Source: an uncultured Flavobacteriales bacterium
GTDB lineage: Bacteria > Bacteroidota > Bacteroidia > Flavobacteriales > BACL11
Assembly (NCBI GenBank): GCA_913052655.1
Contig: CAJXFN010000041.1
Location: forward strand, 1-11,084
DNA length: 11,084 nt
Direction of reading: 5' to 3'
This document shows positions 1 through 7,747 of the stretch, one piece after another. A model generated the notes under the pieces. That model was not told the origin of the DNA. It searched no databases and worked only from the letters and a program-made list of their open reading frames with translations. Every line of letters begins with the position of its first letter. The stretch's first letter is position 1. The position numbers were made by a program, and so were the translations under genes.

Positions 1-552
1 CCTTTCGTTTACTCTATCTGTTCTCCACGTACAATAATCATTTGCTTGTTCCCAAGATACTCCAACTACTGGATACTCTCTGTAAGCTGGGTGTCTTAAA
101 TAATTGTTCAAGAACATTTCATTTTCTCCAAGTTTATCTCTCCAAACTAATGTGTCTGGTAAAGCTTTTTCGTAAATTTCAGGTCTTGCTGTTCCAGTGA
201 AAAATGGACTATTTTCGTAAACAAAATGCTTCTTAATCCATTCTAAATACTCTAAATAATCAATATTTCTAACTTCTGTTTCATCAATATAAAAAGAAGA
301 TACGGTAACTGTTTTTGAAATATTGTTCCAATCATACATAACATCTTCCTCAACTCTACCCATAGTAAGTCTTCCTCCTTCTACAAAAACAAGCCCAGGA
401 CCTGGAGTTTGTTCTGTAAAATCTTTTAAATCAAACCCTCCTTGTTTCCTTTCATTATATTCCCATCCTGTGGTTGTTGAATGTTGTTTGGAACAAGATG
501 AAAGTATGAAAACACTTAAAATTGCTAAAAATATTGTATTCTTATTTGTCAT
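1..552 (-). CDS. gldJ: GldJ-type gliding/T9SS lipoprotein, N-terminal part (3' end outside window)
   Basis: The gene starts at ATG 552-550 and stays open to base 1, giving the first 184 residues. Residues 1-20 form a lipoprotein signal: a hydrophobic core ending in LSSC, with Cys20 the predicted lipidation site. From about residue 50 there is a formylglycine-generating-enzyme/sulfatase-modifying (FGE-sulfatase) domain of the GldJ/GldK type, with VFVEGGRLTMG (55-65), DVMYDWNN (70-77), SSFYIDETEVRN (85-96) and YPVVGVSWEQANDYCTWR (160-177). The early TGWEYN...GGF segment (28-40) is what I associate with GldJ rather than GldK. In the family, GldJ is an outer-membrane-anchored periplasmic lipoprotein needed for gliding and for stability of other Gld/T9SS parts; it is not expected to be an active enzyme. 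The gene lies 27 bases after the porP/sprF-like stop on the same strand, so the two are probably co-transcribed. Linkage to porU/porV supports GldJ, as in Flavobacterium johnsoniae. The paralogue GldK is the main alternative, and the missing C-terminus prevents certainty. Confidence 0.82.
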   Translation of the reverse strand, partial: MTNKNTIFLAILSVFILSSCSKQHSTTTGWEYNERKQGGFDLKDFTEQTPGPGLVFVEGGRLTMGRVEEDVMYDWNNISKTVTVSSFYIDETEVRNIDYLEYLEWIKKHFVYENSPFFTGTARPEIYEKALPDTLVWRDKLGENEMFLNNYLRHPAYREYPVVGVSWEQANDYCTWRTDRVNER

Positions 553-579
553 TTTTTTAATTTTTTCTAAAGTTTATAA

Positions 580-1569
580 CTAAAATTGGGGACAACTTAT
601 TGTATTGTATAGTTTACTCTTATTTCGACATGGCATATATAGAGTAAAAGATAATTCATGAGCTCCTAGCGTATTACTGTTTTTTAGATTACTCACAGTT
701 ATGTCATAGCTGTATCCAAACTTAAATGCATCTTGTACTAAACCAAACATAAGTATGAAGGAATCAAAATTCTTTATGCTGTTTCTTGTCCATAAACCAC
801 CAACAATAGGACCTCTATTTAAATAAACACCATAATTAAACTGTTGAAAGTCTTGTTGTCTTTGATATAAAAAGTTTGGTGAAATAGTAGTAACATTATT
901 AGAATACCTGCTTATTGGGAAATTACCACCAATATGAGCTGTGTACTTTGTTGGTAAATTACTAACGCTAATGAATCCCTGATCAGGTTGAGTAAGGTGA
1001 TGGGCAGCAAAACCAAAATACATATTTTCAGTGTAACCTAAAAAACCCGCGGAAAAGTCAGGAAAACTTACATTATCCGCATTGTTAACAATGTCTTCAT
1101 CTGTTTGGTATATAAATCCATAGGTAGGGTCAATCATATCTCCAAATGTTAGATTATCCCAGTTGAGATTTAGAGATCTGTATGATGCTTCAAAACCCGC
1201 TTTAATAGTAAAATCTCTATTTACTTCTAGAAGATAAGAATATAAAAGAGATGCATGTAAAGTATTTAAGTTTCCAGAACCACTTTTGTCTTGTGCAACA
1301 ATTACACCTAGTCCCCCTCCTAAAGCGTCAATATGTTGATCATAAGATGCAGAATAAGTAACATATGTTCTCCCAATTCCAGGCCATTGGTCTCTGTAGT
1401 TTAAAGTTGCAGTAGGACAACCTCCATTATTTGCTCCAGCAAAAGCAGGATTTAAATATAAAGGATTAGAGTAAAATTGACTGAAAGCTGGGTCTTGAGC
1501 ATTAGCTGTTTTACCTAGTAAGGTGAATCCAAATACTAGTAAAGCTATTCTAAAAATATTGTTCTTCAT
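580..1569 (-). CDS. PorP/SprF family type IX secretion outer-membrane protein
   Basis: The product has 329 residues, a normal length for the PorP/SprF family (TIGR03519). Residues 1-24 are a signal peptide ending TANA, with cleavage predicted before Gln25. The family's hallmark N-terminus follows at once: QDPAFSQFYSNPLYLNPAFAG (25-45), then alternating beta-strand patterns consistent with an outer-membrane barrel (for example GGGLGVIVAQDKSG and YGVYLNRGPIVGGLW) and a short Cys-containing tail ending SCPQF. Characterised members are T9SS accessory proteins: PorP in Porphyromonas works with the PorKLMN core, and SprF in Flavobacterium is needed to secrete the adhesin SprB. Genomes often carry many paralogues, so I give no firm symbol. 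It sits upstream of gldJ on the same strand and is divergent from porU, so it is likely a T9SS component rather than a cargo-dedicated SprF. The ATG at 1569 is chosen because the signal peptide starts exactly there and a -7 element lies about 30 bases upstream. Confidence 0.9.
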   Translation of the reverse strand: MKNNIFRIALLVFGFTLLGKTANAQDPAFSQFYSNPLYLNPAFAGANNGGCPTATLNYRDQWPGIGRTYVTYSASYDQHIDALGGGLGVIVAQDKSGSGNLNTLHASLLYSYLLEVNRDFTIKAGFEASYRSLNLNWDNLTFGDMIDPTYGFIYQTDEDIVNNADNVSFPDFSAGFLGYTENMYFGFAAHHLTQPDQGFISVSNLPTKYTAHIGGNFPISRYSNNVTTISPNFLYQRQQDFQQFNYGVYLNRGPIVGGLWTRNSIKNFDSFILMFGLVQDAFKFGYSYDITVSNLKNSNTLGAHELSFTLYMPCRNKSKLYNTISCPQF

Positions 1570-1598
1570 ATAGAGTCTTCATCTTTATTTCAATTTTA

Positions 1599-1606
1599 CA
1601 AAGATA
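1599..1606 (-). promoter_or_regulatory. -7 promoter element (TATCTTTG) for the porP/sprF-gldJ transcript
   Basis: On the minus strand TATCTTTG matches the Bacteroidota -7 consensus TAnnTTTG exactly. It lies 29 bases upstream of the porP/sprF-like ATG, which would leave a leader of roughly 25 bases. I see no good TTG (-33) at the usual 17-23 base spacing, so the call rests on one element plus position. Confidence 0.5.
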
Positions 1607-1689
1607 TGAATTTTATTTATTACTGAAAGAATCAGGTATAATTTTTCTTTTTTATGGTCGTTAACATCATATATAAACTAATAAATATT

Positions 1690-1697
1690 TACTTTTG
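1690..1697 (+). promoter_or_regulatory. Candidate -7 promoter element (TACTTTTG) directly before porU
   Basis: TACTTTTG matches TAnnTTTG exactly and ends only 4 bases before the chosen porU ATG at 1702. Transcription normally begins about 4-6 bases after this element, so use of this promoter would give a leaderless or nearly leaderless porU mRNA. No TTG is seen at -33 spacing. In AT-rich DNA such a match can arise by chance. The divergent 1570-1701 region holds no other exact plus-strand match that I found. Confidence 0.35.
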
Positions 1698-1701
1698 TTT
1701 T

Positions 1702-4700
1702 ATGAATCTAAAAAAGTCAATTTTTTTTATATTTATTTTTTTTGCATCTATATTTATTTCTGCACAATCTTCGGTTTCACTAGATTGGAAGACTGTAAAT
1801 TATTTTGATTCAGAATTAACTTCATTTAATGAATCGGTTTTCTTAAGTGAGTACAATGGACTTCCTTCTTATCAAAAAATCAAAAGAATTAATCAAAGTT
1901 TCTATTATGAAATAGAAATTTATGATACCTATTTTATAGATATTAATGAAAAGGAGAGAGTAAAGCTAGAATATTTAGAAATATCAGACACATTAACTTA
2001 TCATACAGATATTAAATTTTCTTCTAATATTCCTTATCAAATTATTAGTATTTTTCCATATGTTAAAGTTGAGGGTTCATATAAGAAATTAAGCAAATTT
2101 CATTATAAAAATACCACAAAGAAGTTTTTTGCAATTAAAAAGAAGGAGTCAGAAAAGATAGAATCTGTGTTAAAAAATGGAGATTGGTATAAAATTTCAG
2201 TAGATGAAAATGCGGTTTATAGTTTAACTTTTTCAGATCTTACATCTTTAGGAATAAATACTAATAATCTTGATATAAATTCTATTCGTTTGTATGGAAA
2301 TGGAGGTGGCATGCTTCCTAGATTAAACTCCTCTAATAGACACGAAGATTTACAAGAAAATGCAATTAAAATTATAGATAATAATGATAATGGAATCTTT
2401 GAGGATGGTGATCAAATTTTGTTTTATGGTCAAAGTGTAAATGAATGGACCCCAAATACAAATTACGTTGGAAAGTATAACCATCATAAACATTTATATG
2501 ATGATTATAACTTTTATTTTATTACAATAAATAGTAATGGAAACCCTAAAAGAATTGAAGATTATCAGATTAGTTCAAAAAATTTAGAACAAAAGATGTT
2601 TAATGAGTTTAATGAGTTGCAATATCATGAACAAGATATTCTAAATTTTATTCAATCTGGAGAAGAGTGGTATGGTGAGGAGTTTGATGTAAATTTATCT
2701 CAATCATTTTCTTTTAATGTCCCTAATATTAGTGAGAGTACTGGTGCATTTGTAAAAGCTAAAGTTGCTGCAAGAGCTTCTTCTTCTCCAAGTTTTACTT
2801 TTAGTGAAAATGGAACTCAATTTATGGATGTTTCATTAGGAACGGTAAGTTATGGGTATATAGATGATTATGCAACCATTGCCTCGGTGGAAGGGACTTT
2901 TTTACCATCATCTGAAAATATTAATATCAATGTTAATTTTAATAGGAGTTCTGCAACCCATAAAGGTTGGTTGAATTCTTTAGAACTCTGTACTTTTCGT
3001 GAATTAAAATTTGATGGAGGTCAATTGAATTTTCGAAAAGCAGTAAGTGGTGGAGATTCTCAATTATCTTTATTAATAAAGAATGCAACTATAAACGATG
3101 TTGTTTGGAATGTTACAGATGCTTTAAATGTAAGTAATCATAATTTACAATTTGTAGACTCTGAGTCTGTAAGTATAGTTTATGATCACTTTTCTGGAAT
3201 TTCAGATGAAAAGTTTATTATATTTGATGGAACAGAATACAAAAATCCAAATTTACTAGGTCCTATCTCTAATCAAAACTTACATGGTGAAACAGATTTT
3301 GAGATGCTTATTGTCTGCCACCCAAATTTTACATCTGCAGCACAAAAACTTAAGGATTTTCATTTAATTCACACTGGAAGTAAATGTAAAATTGTAACCC
3401 CCCAAGAGATTTATAACGAATTCTCATCTGGTAAACAAGATATAAGTTCTATAAGGGATTATTGTAGATATTTATATAATCTACCTAATTCAACTTTTAA
3501 ATATCTTCTCATTTTAGGAGATGCTTCTTACGACCCTAAAGACAGAGTTAACAATAATACTAACTTTGTCATAACTTATCAATCTGCAAATTCCTATAGT
3601 CCTTTAAATACTTTTTCGACAGATGACTATTTTGGATATCTAGATGATGATGAAGGTTTACTTCAAAGTGATTTAATAGATTTAGGCATTGGTAGATTAC
3701 CTGCGAAAAATCTTACAGAGGCAAATATTATGGTGGATAAGATTATAAATTATCATGACAAATCTACTAGAGGAAGTTGGAGAAATATGGCTTGTTTTAT
3801 AGCGGATGACGGAGATGATAGCGATGGAAATATTCATATGAGTCAAGCTGATGCCCTGTGTAATATAATTGATAATAACTATAATAACTATAATTTCGAA
3901 AAACTATATTTAGATATTTATAATCAAGAATCAACTCCTGTAGGACCTAGAAGCGAAGACTGTAAAAATGCTATTGATAGAAGGATTGATAAAGGGACAT
4001 TATTGGTAAATTACACTGGGCATGGTGGAGAGAAAGGCCTTACCAAAGAAAGAATTGTTGAGATAGATCAGATTTTAGATTGGGATAATTATGATAAACT
4101 TCCTTTATTTGTTACAGCAACTTGTGAATTTGGGAGATTGGACAATCCAGAATTAACCTCCGGAGGAGAACATATTATTTTAAATCCAAATGGAGGAGGA
4201 GTAGCTTTATTAACTACAACTAGATATGTTTATTCACACTTAAATTATAATTTGAATACTAATTTCATAAATTCTTTATTTGAAAAAACAGATGGAGAAT
4301 ATCCCTCTTTAGGCGATGTGTTTTTACAGACAAAAGCTTTGAGCGGAACAAGTATAAACAGTAATAAATTTACTCTTTTAGGAGATCCTATGATGTTTTT
4401 GGCATATCCAAATTTTGGAGTAAGAACTATTTCTTTTCCTGATACAATTTCGGCTTTAGGTAAAGTTACTTTTACAGGAGAGATAGTCTCAGATGATTCT
4501 ATACCTGTTAATGATTTTGATGGTGAAATAGAAATTATAGTTTTTGATAAAGAGAAGATTACTCAAACACAAGGGCAACAATCATCTAGTCCTATGGATT
4601 ATAAAAAACAGACTAATATTATTTATAAAGGCAGATCCTCAGTAGTAAATGGAGTGTTTACATTTAGTTTTATTGTTCCTAAAGATATAGATTATAATTT

Positions 4701-5472
4701 TGATTTTGGTAGAGTTTCTTATTATGCAATAAAAGAATCTGAAAATATAGATGCAAGTGGATGGAATGAAAGTTTTATTGTTGGAGGTATTTCAGAGGAT
4801 ATAGTTATAGATGATTTAGGACCTTCAATTGAGTTATATATGAATGATAAACAATTCGTTTCTGGGGGAATAACAAATTCTAGCCCTACATTTTTAGCTT
4901 TTGTAGAAGATTCCTCTGGAATTAATACTGTAGGTAATGGTATTGGTCATGACATTTCGATAACAATTGATGGGGATAATTCAAAAAAGATAATTCTTAA
5001 CGACTATTATGAGGCAGAAAAAGATAGTTACCAGAGAGGCAGGGTTGAATATTCTTTAAATGAGTTAGATCCAGGATCACATACTATTGAGTTTAAAGTA
5101 TGGGATGTTTTTAATAATTCTTCCGAATCGTCTATTGATTTTATAGTTACTGAATCTGAAGACTTTGCAATACAACATCTTCTAAATTATCCAAATCCCT
5201 TTACTACAAATACTTCTTTTTTCTTTGAACATAATCGTCCTAATCAGAATCTAGAGGTTCAAATTCAGATATATACAGTTTCTGGAAAACTGGTAAAAAC
5301 AATCAATTCATTACAAGTAAATACAGGATTCAGAGTAGGTCCAATTCACTGGAATGGGAAAGATGACTTTCAAGAAAATATTGGAAGAGGAACTTATATA
5401 TATAAATTAAAAGTTAAAGATGAAAATGGTGAATTTATAGAAAAGTTAGAAAAATTAGTAATATTGAAATAA
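1702..5472 (+). CDS. porU: Type IX secretion system sortase/signal peptidase PorU (peptidase C25 family)
   Basis: This is the outer-membrane-associated cysteine protease that removes the C-terminal sorting signal from T9SS cargo and helps attach the cargo to the cell surface, acting with PorV. I start it at the ATG at 1702 (1,256 residues), not the in-frame ATG at 1654, because a proper signal peptide begins there: MNLKK, a Phe/Ile-rich core, then cleavage after ISA (residue 21). The N-terminal half is beta-rich, as in other PorU proteins. The gingipain-like C25 domain covers about residues 532-905. The catalytic pair is visible: His774 in NYTGHGGEKG and Cys808 in TATCEFGRLD, 34 residues apart, close to the gingipain spacing. 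An Ig-like region follows, then a C-terminal domain from NYPNPF (about 1162) to the end, resembling a sorting/FlgD-like fold; in known PorU this is retained. Length is normal for the family. It is followed 58 bases later by porV on the same strand. Confidence 0.95.
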   Translation: MNLKKSIFFIFIFFASIFISAQSSVSLDWKTVNYFDSELTSFNESVFLSEYNGLPSYQKIKRINQSFYYEIEIYDTYFIDINEKERVKLEYLEISDTLTYHTDIKFSSNIPYQIISIFPYVKVEGSYKKLSKFHYKNTTKKFFAIKKKESEKIESVLKNGDWYKISVDENAVYSLTFSDLTSLGINTNNLDINSIRLYGNGGGMLPRLNSSNRHEDLQENAIKIIDNNDNGIFEDGDQILFYGQSVNEWTPNTNYVGKYNHHKHLYDDYNFYFITINSNGNPKRIEDYQISSKNLEQKMFNEFNELQYHEQDILNFIQSGEEWYGEEFDVNLSQSFSFNVPNISESTGAFVKAKVAARASSSPSFTFSENGTQFMDVSLGTVSYGYIDDYATIASVEGTFLPSSENININVNFNRSSATHKGWLNSLELCTFRELKFDGGQLNFRKAVSGGDSQLSLLIKNATINDVVWNVTDALNVSNHNLQFVDSESVSIVYDHFSGISDEKFIIFDGTEYKNPNLLGPISNQNLHGETDFEMLIVCHPNFTSAAQKLKDFHLIHTGSKCKIVTPQEIYNEFSSGKQDISSIRDYCRYLYNLPNSTFKYLLILGDASYDPKDRVNNNTNFVITYQSANSYSPLNTFSTDDYFGYLDDDEGLLQSDLIDLGIGRLPAKNLTEANIMVDKIINYHDKSTRGSWRNMACFIADDGDDSDGNIHMSQADALCNIIDNNYNNYNFEKLYLDIYNQESTPVGPRSEDCKNAIDRRIDKGTLLVNYTGHGGEKGLTKERIVEIDQILDWDNYDKLPLFVTATCEFGRLDNPELTSGGEHIILNPNGGGVALLTTTRYVYSHLNYNLNTNFINSLFEKTDGEYPSLGDVFLQTKALSGTSINSNKFTLLGDPMMFLAYPNFGVRTISFPDTISALGKVTFTGEIVSDDSIPVNDFDGEIEIIVFDKEKITQTQGQQSSSPMDYKKQTNIIYKGRSSVVNGVFTFSFIVPKDIDYNFDFGRVSYYAIKESENIDASGWNESFIVGGISEDIVIDDLGPSIELYMNDKQFVSGGITNSSPTFLAFVEDSSGINTVGNGIGHDISITIDGDNSKKIILNDYYEAEKDSYQRGRVEYSLNELDPGSHTIEFKVWDVFNNSSESSIDFIVTESEDFAIQHLLNYPNPFTTNTSFFFEHNRPNQNLEVQIQIYTVSGKLVKTINSLQVNTGFRVGPIHWNGKDDFQENIGRGTYIYKLKVKDENGEFIEKLEKLVILK

Positions 5473-5480
5473 TCCTTTCG

Positions 5481-5511
5481 TTAACTAACTTTATAAAAAG
5501 AAGTATATTTG
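5481..5511 (+). promoter_or_regulatory. Candidate promoter for porV-ispF (TTA, 20 bases, TATATTTG)
   Basis: TATATTTG at 5504-5511 fits the Bacteroidota -7 consensus TAnnTTTG exactly. A TTA at 5481-5483, 20 bases upstream, is a one-base variant of the -33 TTG at acceptable spacing. The start of transcription would fall near 5516, leaving about 15 bases of A-rich leader before the porV ATG. There is no Shine-Dalgarno sequence, as is usual in this phylum. It would let porV be made in excess of porU, though read-through from porU is also likely. Confidence 0.5.
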
Positions 5512-5530
5512 CCAAAATTTTAAAAATTAA

Positions 5531-6736
5531 ATGAAGAAGTTTATAATCTTTTTACTTTCTGTTTCCTGTGTTTTATCTACTAATGCTCAAATTGATTATG
5601 ATGAGGTTTTAGGAGGAAATTTAAATACGATTACTACAGCTGTTCCTTTCTTACTTATTTCTCCAGATTCTAGGTCTGGAGCAATGGGAGATGTTGGAGT
5701 GGCAACTTCACCTGACGCGAGTTCCATGCATTGGAACCCTGCTAAATTAAGTTTTACACAAGAAAACATAGGAATATCAGTATCTATTGTTCCTTGGTTA
5801 AGAGAATTAGTTCCTGATATTAACCTTCAGTATATTGGTGGTTATTATAAACTAAATAATAACGAGGCAATTGGATATGAATTGAGATATTTCTCATTAG
5901 GAGATATTACCTTCACAGATAACTCAGGTCAGGTAATAGGACAATATAAACCAAATGAAATGGCCCTGGGAACGGCTTATTCAAGAAAGCTATCAAGAGA
6001 TTTGTCTATAGCTATTTCTGCTAGATATATTTACTCTAATTTAACTGGAGGTCAAACAGCAGGAGGTACAGAGACAGTAGCCGGTCAATCTATCGCTTCT
6101 GATATCTCAACCTTTTACACCAAACCTACTACTATTGGGGGAAAGAAATCAGATATTTCTGTAGGTATGAATATATCAAATATGGGTAACAAGATTTCCT
6201 ATACAGAAACAATTACTAGAGATTTTATTCCAATTAATTTAAGGTTAGGAACAGACATTACTACAGAAATGGATGATTTCAATAAGATATCATTCGCTAT
6301 TGATTTTAATAAGTTATTAGTTCCTTCTCCACCACTTTACGATAACGAAACTGGAGAGATTATCGCTGGAAAAGATCCGGATGTAGGGATTGTGACTGGT
6401 ATTTTTCAATCTTTTGGAGATGCTCCGGGGGAGATAGATGAGAATGGAGTACCTGTACCTGGAAGTAAGTTAAAAGAAGAAATGAGAGAAATTAATGTTT
6501 CAGCTGGTATGGAATATTGGTATTCAAATCAGTTTGCGTTAAGAGCAGGATATTTTCATGAACACGACACAAAAGGAGGTAGGAAATATCTTACTTTTGG
6601 TTCCGGAGTAAAATACAATGTTTTTGCACTTGATTTTTCGTATTTAATTAGTACTAGTAATATTGGTGGAACAAATCCACTGGCAAATACTATGAGATTT
6701 ACTTTGGTATTTGATTTAGGAGCAATAGGAATCTAA
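5531..6736 (+). CDS. porV: Type IX secretion system outer-membrane protein PorV
   Basis: The product has 401 residues and belongs to the PorV (LptO) family, a FadL-like outer-membrane beta-barrel. In the known system PorV receives cargo from the SprA translocon and delivers it to PorU for cleavage and surface attachment. A signal peptide covers residues 1-19, ending STNA before Gln20. The diagnostic N-terminal block follows: TTAVPFLLISPDSRSGAMGD, then GVATSPDASSMHWNPAKL. The middle contains the predicted barrel strands and long loops (for example a Gly-rich GGQTAGGTETVAG loop). The chain ends TMRFTLVFDLGAIGI, a terminal strand typical of outer-membrane barrels. It is next to porU, as in many Bacteroidota, and shares one base with ispF (TAATG at 6734-6738), which points to translational coupling. 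Nothing appears truncated or unusual. Confidence 0.95.
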   Translation: MKKFIIFLLSVSCVLSTNAQIDYDEVLGGNLNTITTAVPFLLISPDSRSGAMGDVGVATSPDASSMHWNPAKLSFTQENIGISVSIVPWLRELVPDINLQYIGGYYKLNNNEAIGYELRYFSLGDITFTDNSGQVIGQYKPNEMALGTAYSRKLSRDLSIAISARYIYSNLTGGQTAGGTETVAGQSIASDISTFYTKPTTIGGKKSDISVGMNISNMGNKISYTETITRDFIPINLRLGTDITTEMDDFNKISFAIDFNKLLVPSPPLYDNETGEIIAGKDPDVGIVTGIFQSFGDAPGEIDENGVPVPGSKLKEEMREINVSAGMEYWYSNQFALRAGYFHEHDTKGGRKYLTFGSGVKYNVFALDFSYLISTSNIGGTNPLANTMRFTLVFDLGAIGI

Positions 6737-7215
6737 TGAAGATGAGAGTAGGATTTGGATTTGATGTTCATCAGTTAAAAGAGGGTTTGGACTTTTGGTT
6801 GGGAGGAATTGTTGTTCCACATTCTAAAGGAGGTTTAGGACATTCAGATGCTGATGTTTTAATTCATACAATATGTGATGCTTTATTAGGAGCAGCAAAC
6901 ATGGGGGATATTGGGAAACACTTTCCTGATACAGATGTGGAATACAAAGGAATTGATAGTAAAATACTTTTAAAGAAGGTTGTAAAACTAATTTCAGATA
7001 AAGGATATTCTATTAATAATATTGATTCCACTATTTGTTTACAGAAGCCAAAGATTGGTTCTTACATTCCTGAAATGCAAAAAGTTCTTGCATCATGTAT
7101 GAATATAGATATTGAGGATATTTCTATAAAAGCTACTACAACTGAAAAATTGAGTTTTATAGGAAGAGAAGAAGGGGTTTCTGCTTATGCTACTGTTCTA
7201 ATTCAAAAGAACTAG
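6736..7215 (+). CDS. ispF: 2-C-methyl-D-erythritol 2,4-cyclodiphosphate synthase
   Basis: IspF converts 4-diphosphocytidyl-2-C-methyl-D-erythritol 2-phosphate to the 2,4-cyclodiphosphate plus CMP in the cytosolic MEP route to isoprenoids. The 159 residues match the usual length. The metal ligands are visible as Asp10 and His12 (FGFDVHQL) and His44 (GHSDADVLIH, 35-44). GDIGKHFPDTD, IDSTICLQKPK and KATTTEKLSFIGREEG are the other family blocks, covering substrate and CDP binding. The start ATG overlaps the porV stop in TAATG, so translation is probably coupled to porV; a second ATG two codons later (6742) would serve equally well for the protein. The 3' end overlaps the convergent DUF4442 gene by 26 bases. 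Placement behind two T9SS genes is a matter of operon sharing, and no functional link is evident. Confidence 0.96.
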   Translation: MKMRVGFGFDVHQLKEGLDFWLGGIVVPHSKGGLGHSDADVLIHTICDALLGAANMGDIGKHFPDTDVEYKGIDSKILLKKVVKLISDKGYSINNIDSTICLQKPKIGSYIPEMQKVLASCMNIDIEDISIKATTTEKLSFIGREEGVSAYATVLIQKN

Positions 7216-7678
7216 TATCCATATTATGGATATCTCTTAAAAATACTAATATTTCTGCTTCTGCACAAACAATGCCACTATTATTTATTGCTTTAACCGA
7301 ATGCCATATTTCGAATTTTCCTTTTTGGTTTAATTCTTGTTCAGCAGAAATAATATCTTCTTTATTTATTTTAAATTCCAACGTTAAATGAGTTGTAGCG
7401 GGTTTTTTGTATTTAATTTTGGCACTTTTCACCCAAATCTCAAGTTTTCTTTTCTTTAGATAAAAAATATTGTAATACATTGTTGGGTAATATGGGTCAA
7501 ACGCAGAGAATATACTTCCACCAAAAATGGTTTTATGAAAATTTATATTTAAAATTGACCTCCTGATTTTGACTCTCATATAGGTGTAATCTTTTGATAC
7601 TTTTTTAAGTATTATTCGATTAAAAAATAGAGGTGGAAAAATATTTAGAATAAACTTTAGAGTTTTTCGTCTTAACAT
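7190..7678 (-). CDS. DUF4442 hotdog-fold (thioesterase-like) protein
   Basis: I recognise the DUF4442 family, predicted hotdog-fold proteins related to acyl-CoA thioesterases with no firmly established substrate. From the ATG at 7678 the protein has 162 residues, the usual size. The family signature is the segment INFHKTIFGGSIFSAFDPYY (about residues 38-57) followed by Tyr-rich PTMYYNIF. Later strands include VKSAKIKYKKPATTHLTLEF and EIWHSVKAINNSGIVCAEAE, a typical hotdog pattern. The frame can be extended 11 codons to a TTG at 7711, but that start would lie in the loop of the upstream terminator hairpin, so I prefer the ATG, which has a -7 element just before it. The gene overlaps the ispF 3' end by 26 bases, tail to tail. 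The role is presumably in acyl-thioester metabolism, by inference from the fold only. Confidence 0.83.
   Translation of the reverse strand: MLRRKTLKFILNIFPPLFFNRIILKKVSKDYTYMRVKIRRSILNINFHKTIFGGSIFSAFDPYYPTMYYNIFYLKKRKLEIWVKSAKIKYKKPATTHLTLEFKINKEDIISAEQELNQKGKFEIWHSVKAINNSGIVCAEAEILVFLRDIHNMDTSSFELEQ
7216..7232 (+). terminator. Small hairpin immediately after ispF; weak terminator candidate
   Basis: TATCCAT and ATGGATA form a 7-bp stem with an ATT loop, starting at the base after the ispF stop. It is followed by TCTCTT rather than a proper T-run, so as an intrinsic terminator it is weak. It lies inside the last codons of the DUF4442 gene on the other strand. It may slow convergent transcription, or may be chance. 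Confidence 0.3.
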
Positions 7679-7683
7679 GAATT

Positions 7684-7711
7684 CAAATTTAATAAAAAAA
7701 ACCTCATTCAA
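7684..7711 (-). promoter_or_regulatory. Candidate promoter for the DUF4442 gene (TTG, 17 bases, TAAATTTG)
   Basis: On the minus strand TAAATTTG (7691-7684) matches TAnnTTTG exactly, and a TTG (7711-7709) lies 17 bases upstream, at the short end of the usual spacing. The -7 ends 5 bases before the ATG at 7678, so the mRNA would be leaderless or nearly so. The -33 lies in the loop of the upstream peroxiredoxin terminator, so terminator and promoter overlap. Confidence 0.45.
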
Positions 7712-7725
7712 AATGAATGAGGTTT
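7694..7725 (-). terminator. Intrinsic terminator of the peroxiredoxin transcript
   Basis: Bases 7699-7709 and 7715-7725 form a perfect 11-bp stem (minus strand AAACCTCATTC pairing with GAATGAGGTTT) with a 5-base loop. On the minus strand it runs into eight consecutive T (7701-7694). It begins 22 bases after the peroxiredoxin stop. The other strand has no T-run after the stem, so it works for the minus strand. Confidence 0.88.
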
Positions 7726-7747
7726 ATATAGATATAAATATTATTTA

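Noticed and set aside
323..583. 86-residue plus-strand ORF
   Set aside because: It lies antisense to the GldJ lipoprotein N-terminus, which has a clear lipobox and FGE-sulfatase motifs; the ORF's own protein is Ser/Pro-rich and lacks domain character.
1654..1701. Upstream in-frame ATG of porU at 1654
   Set aside because: It would put 16 extra residues before a well-formed signal peptide that begins at the ATG at 1702.
7679..7711. TTG start for the DUF4442 gene at 7711
   Set aside because: The start would lie inside the loop of the peroxiredoxin terminator hairpin and upstream of the predicted transcription start; the ATG at 7678 gives the usual family length.
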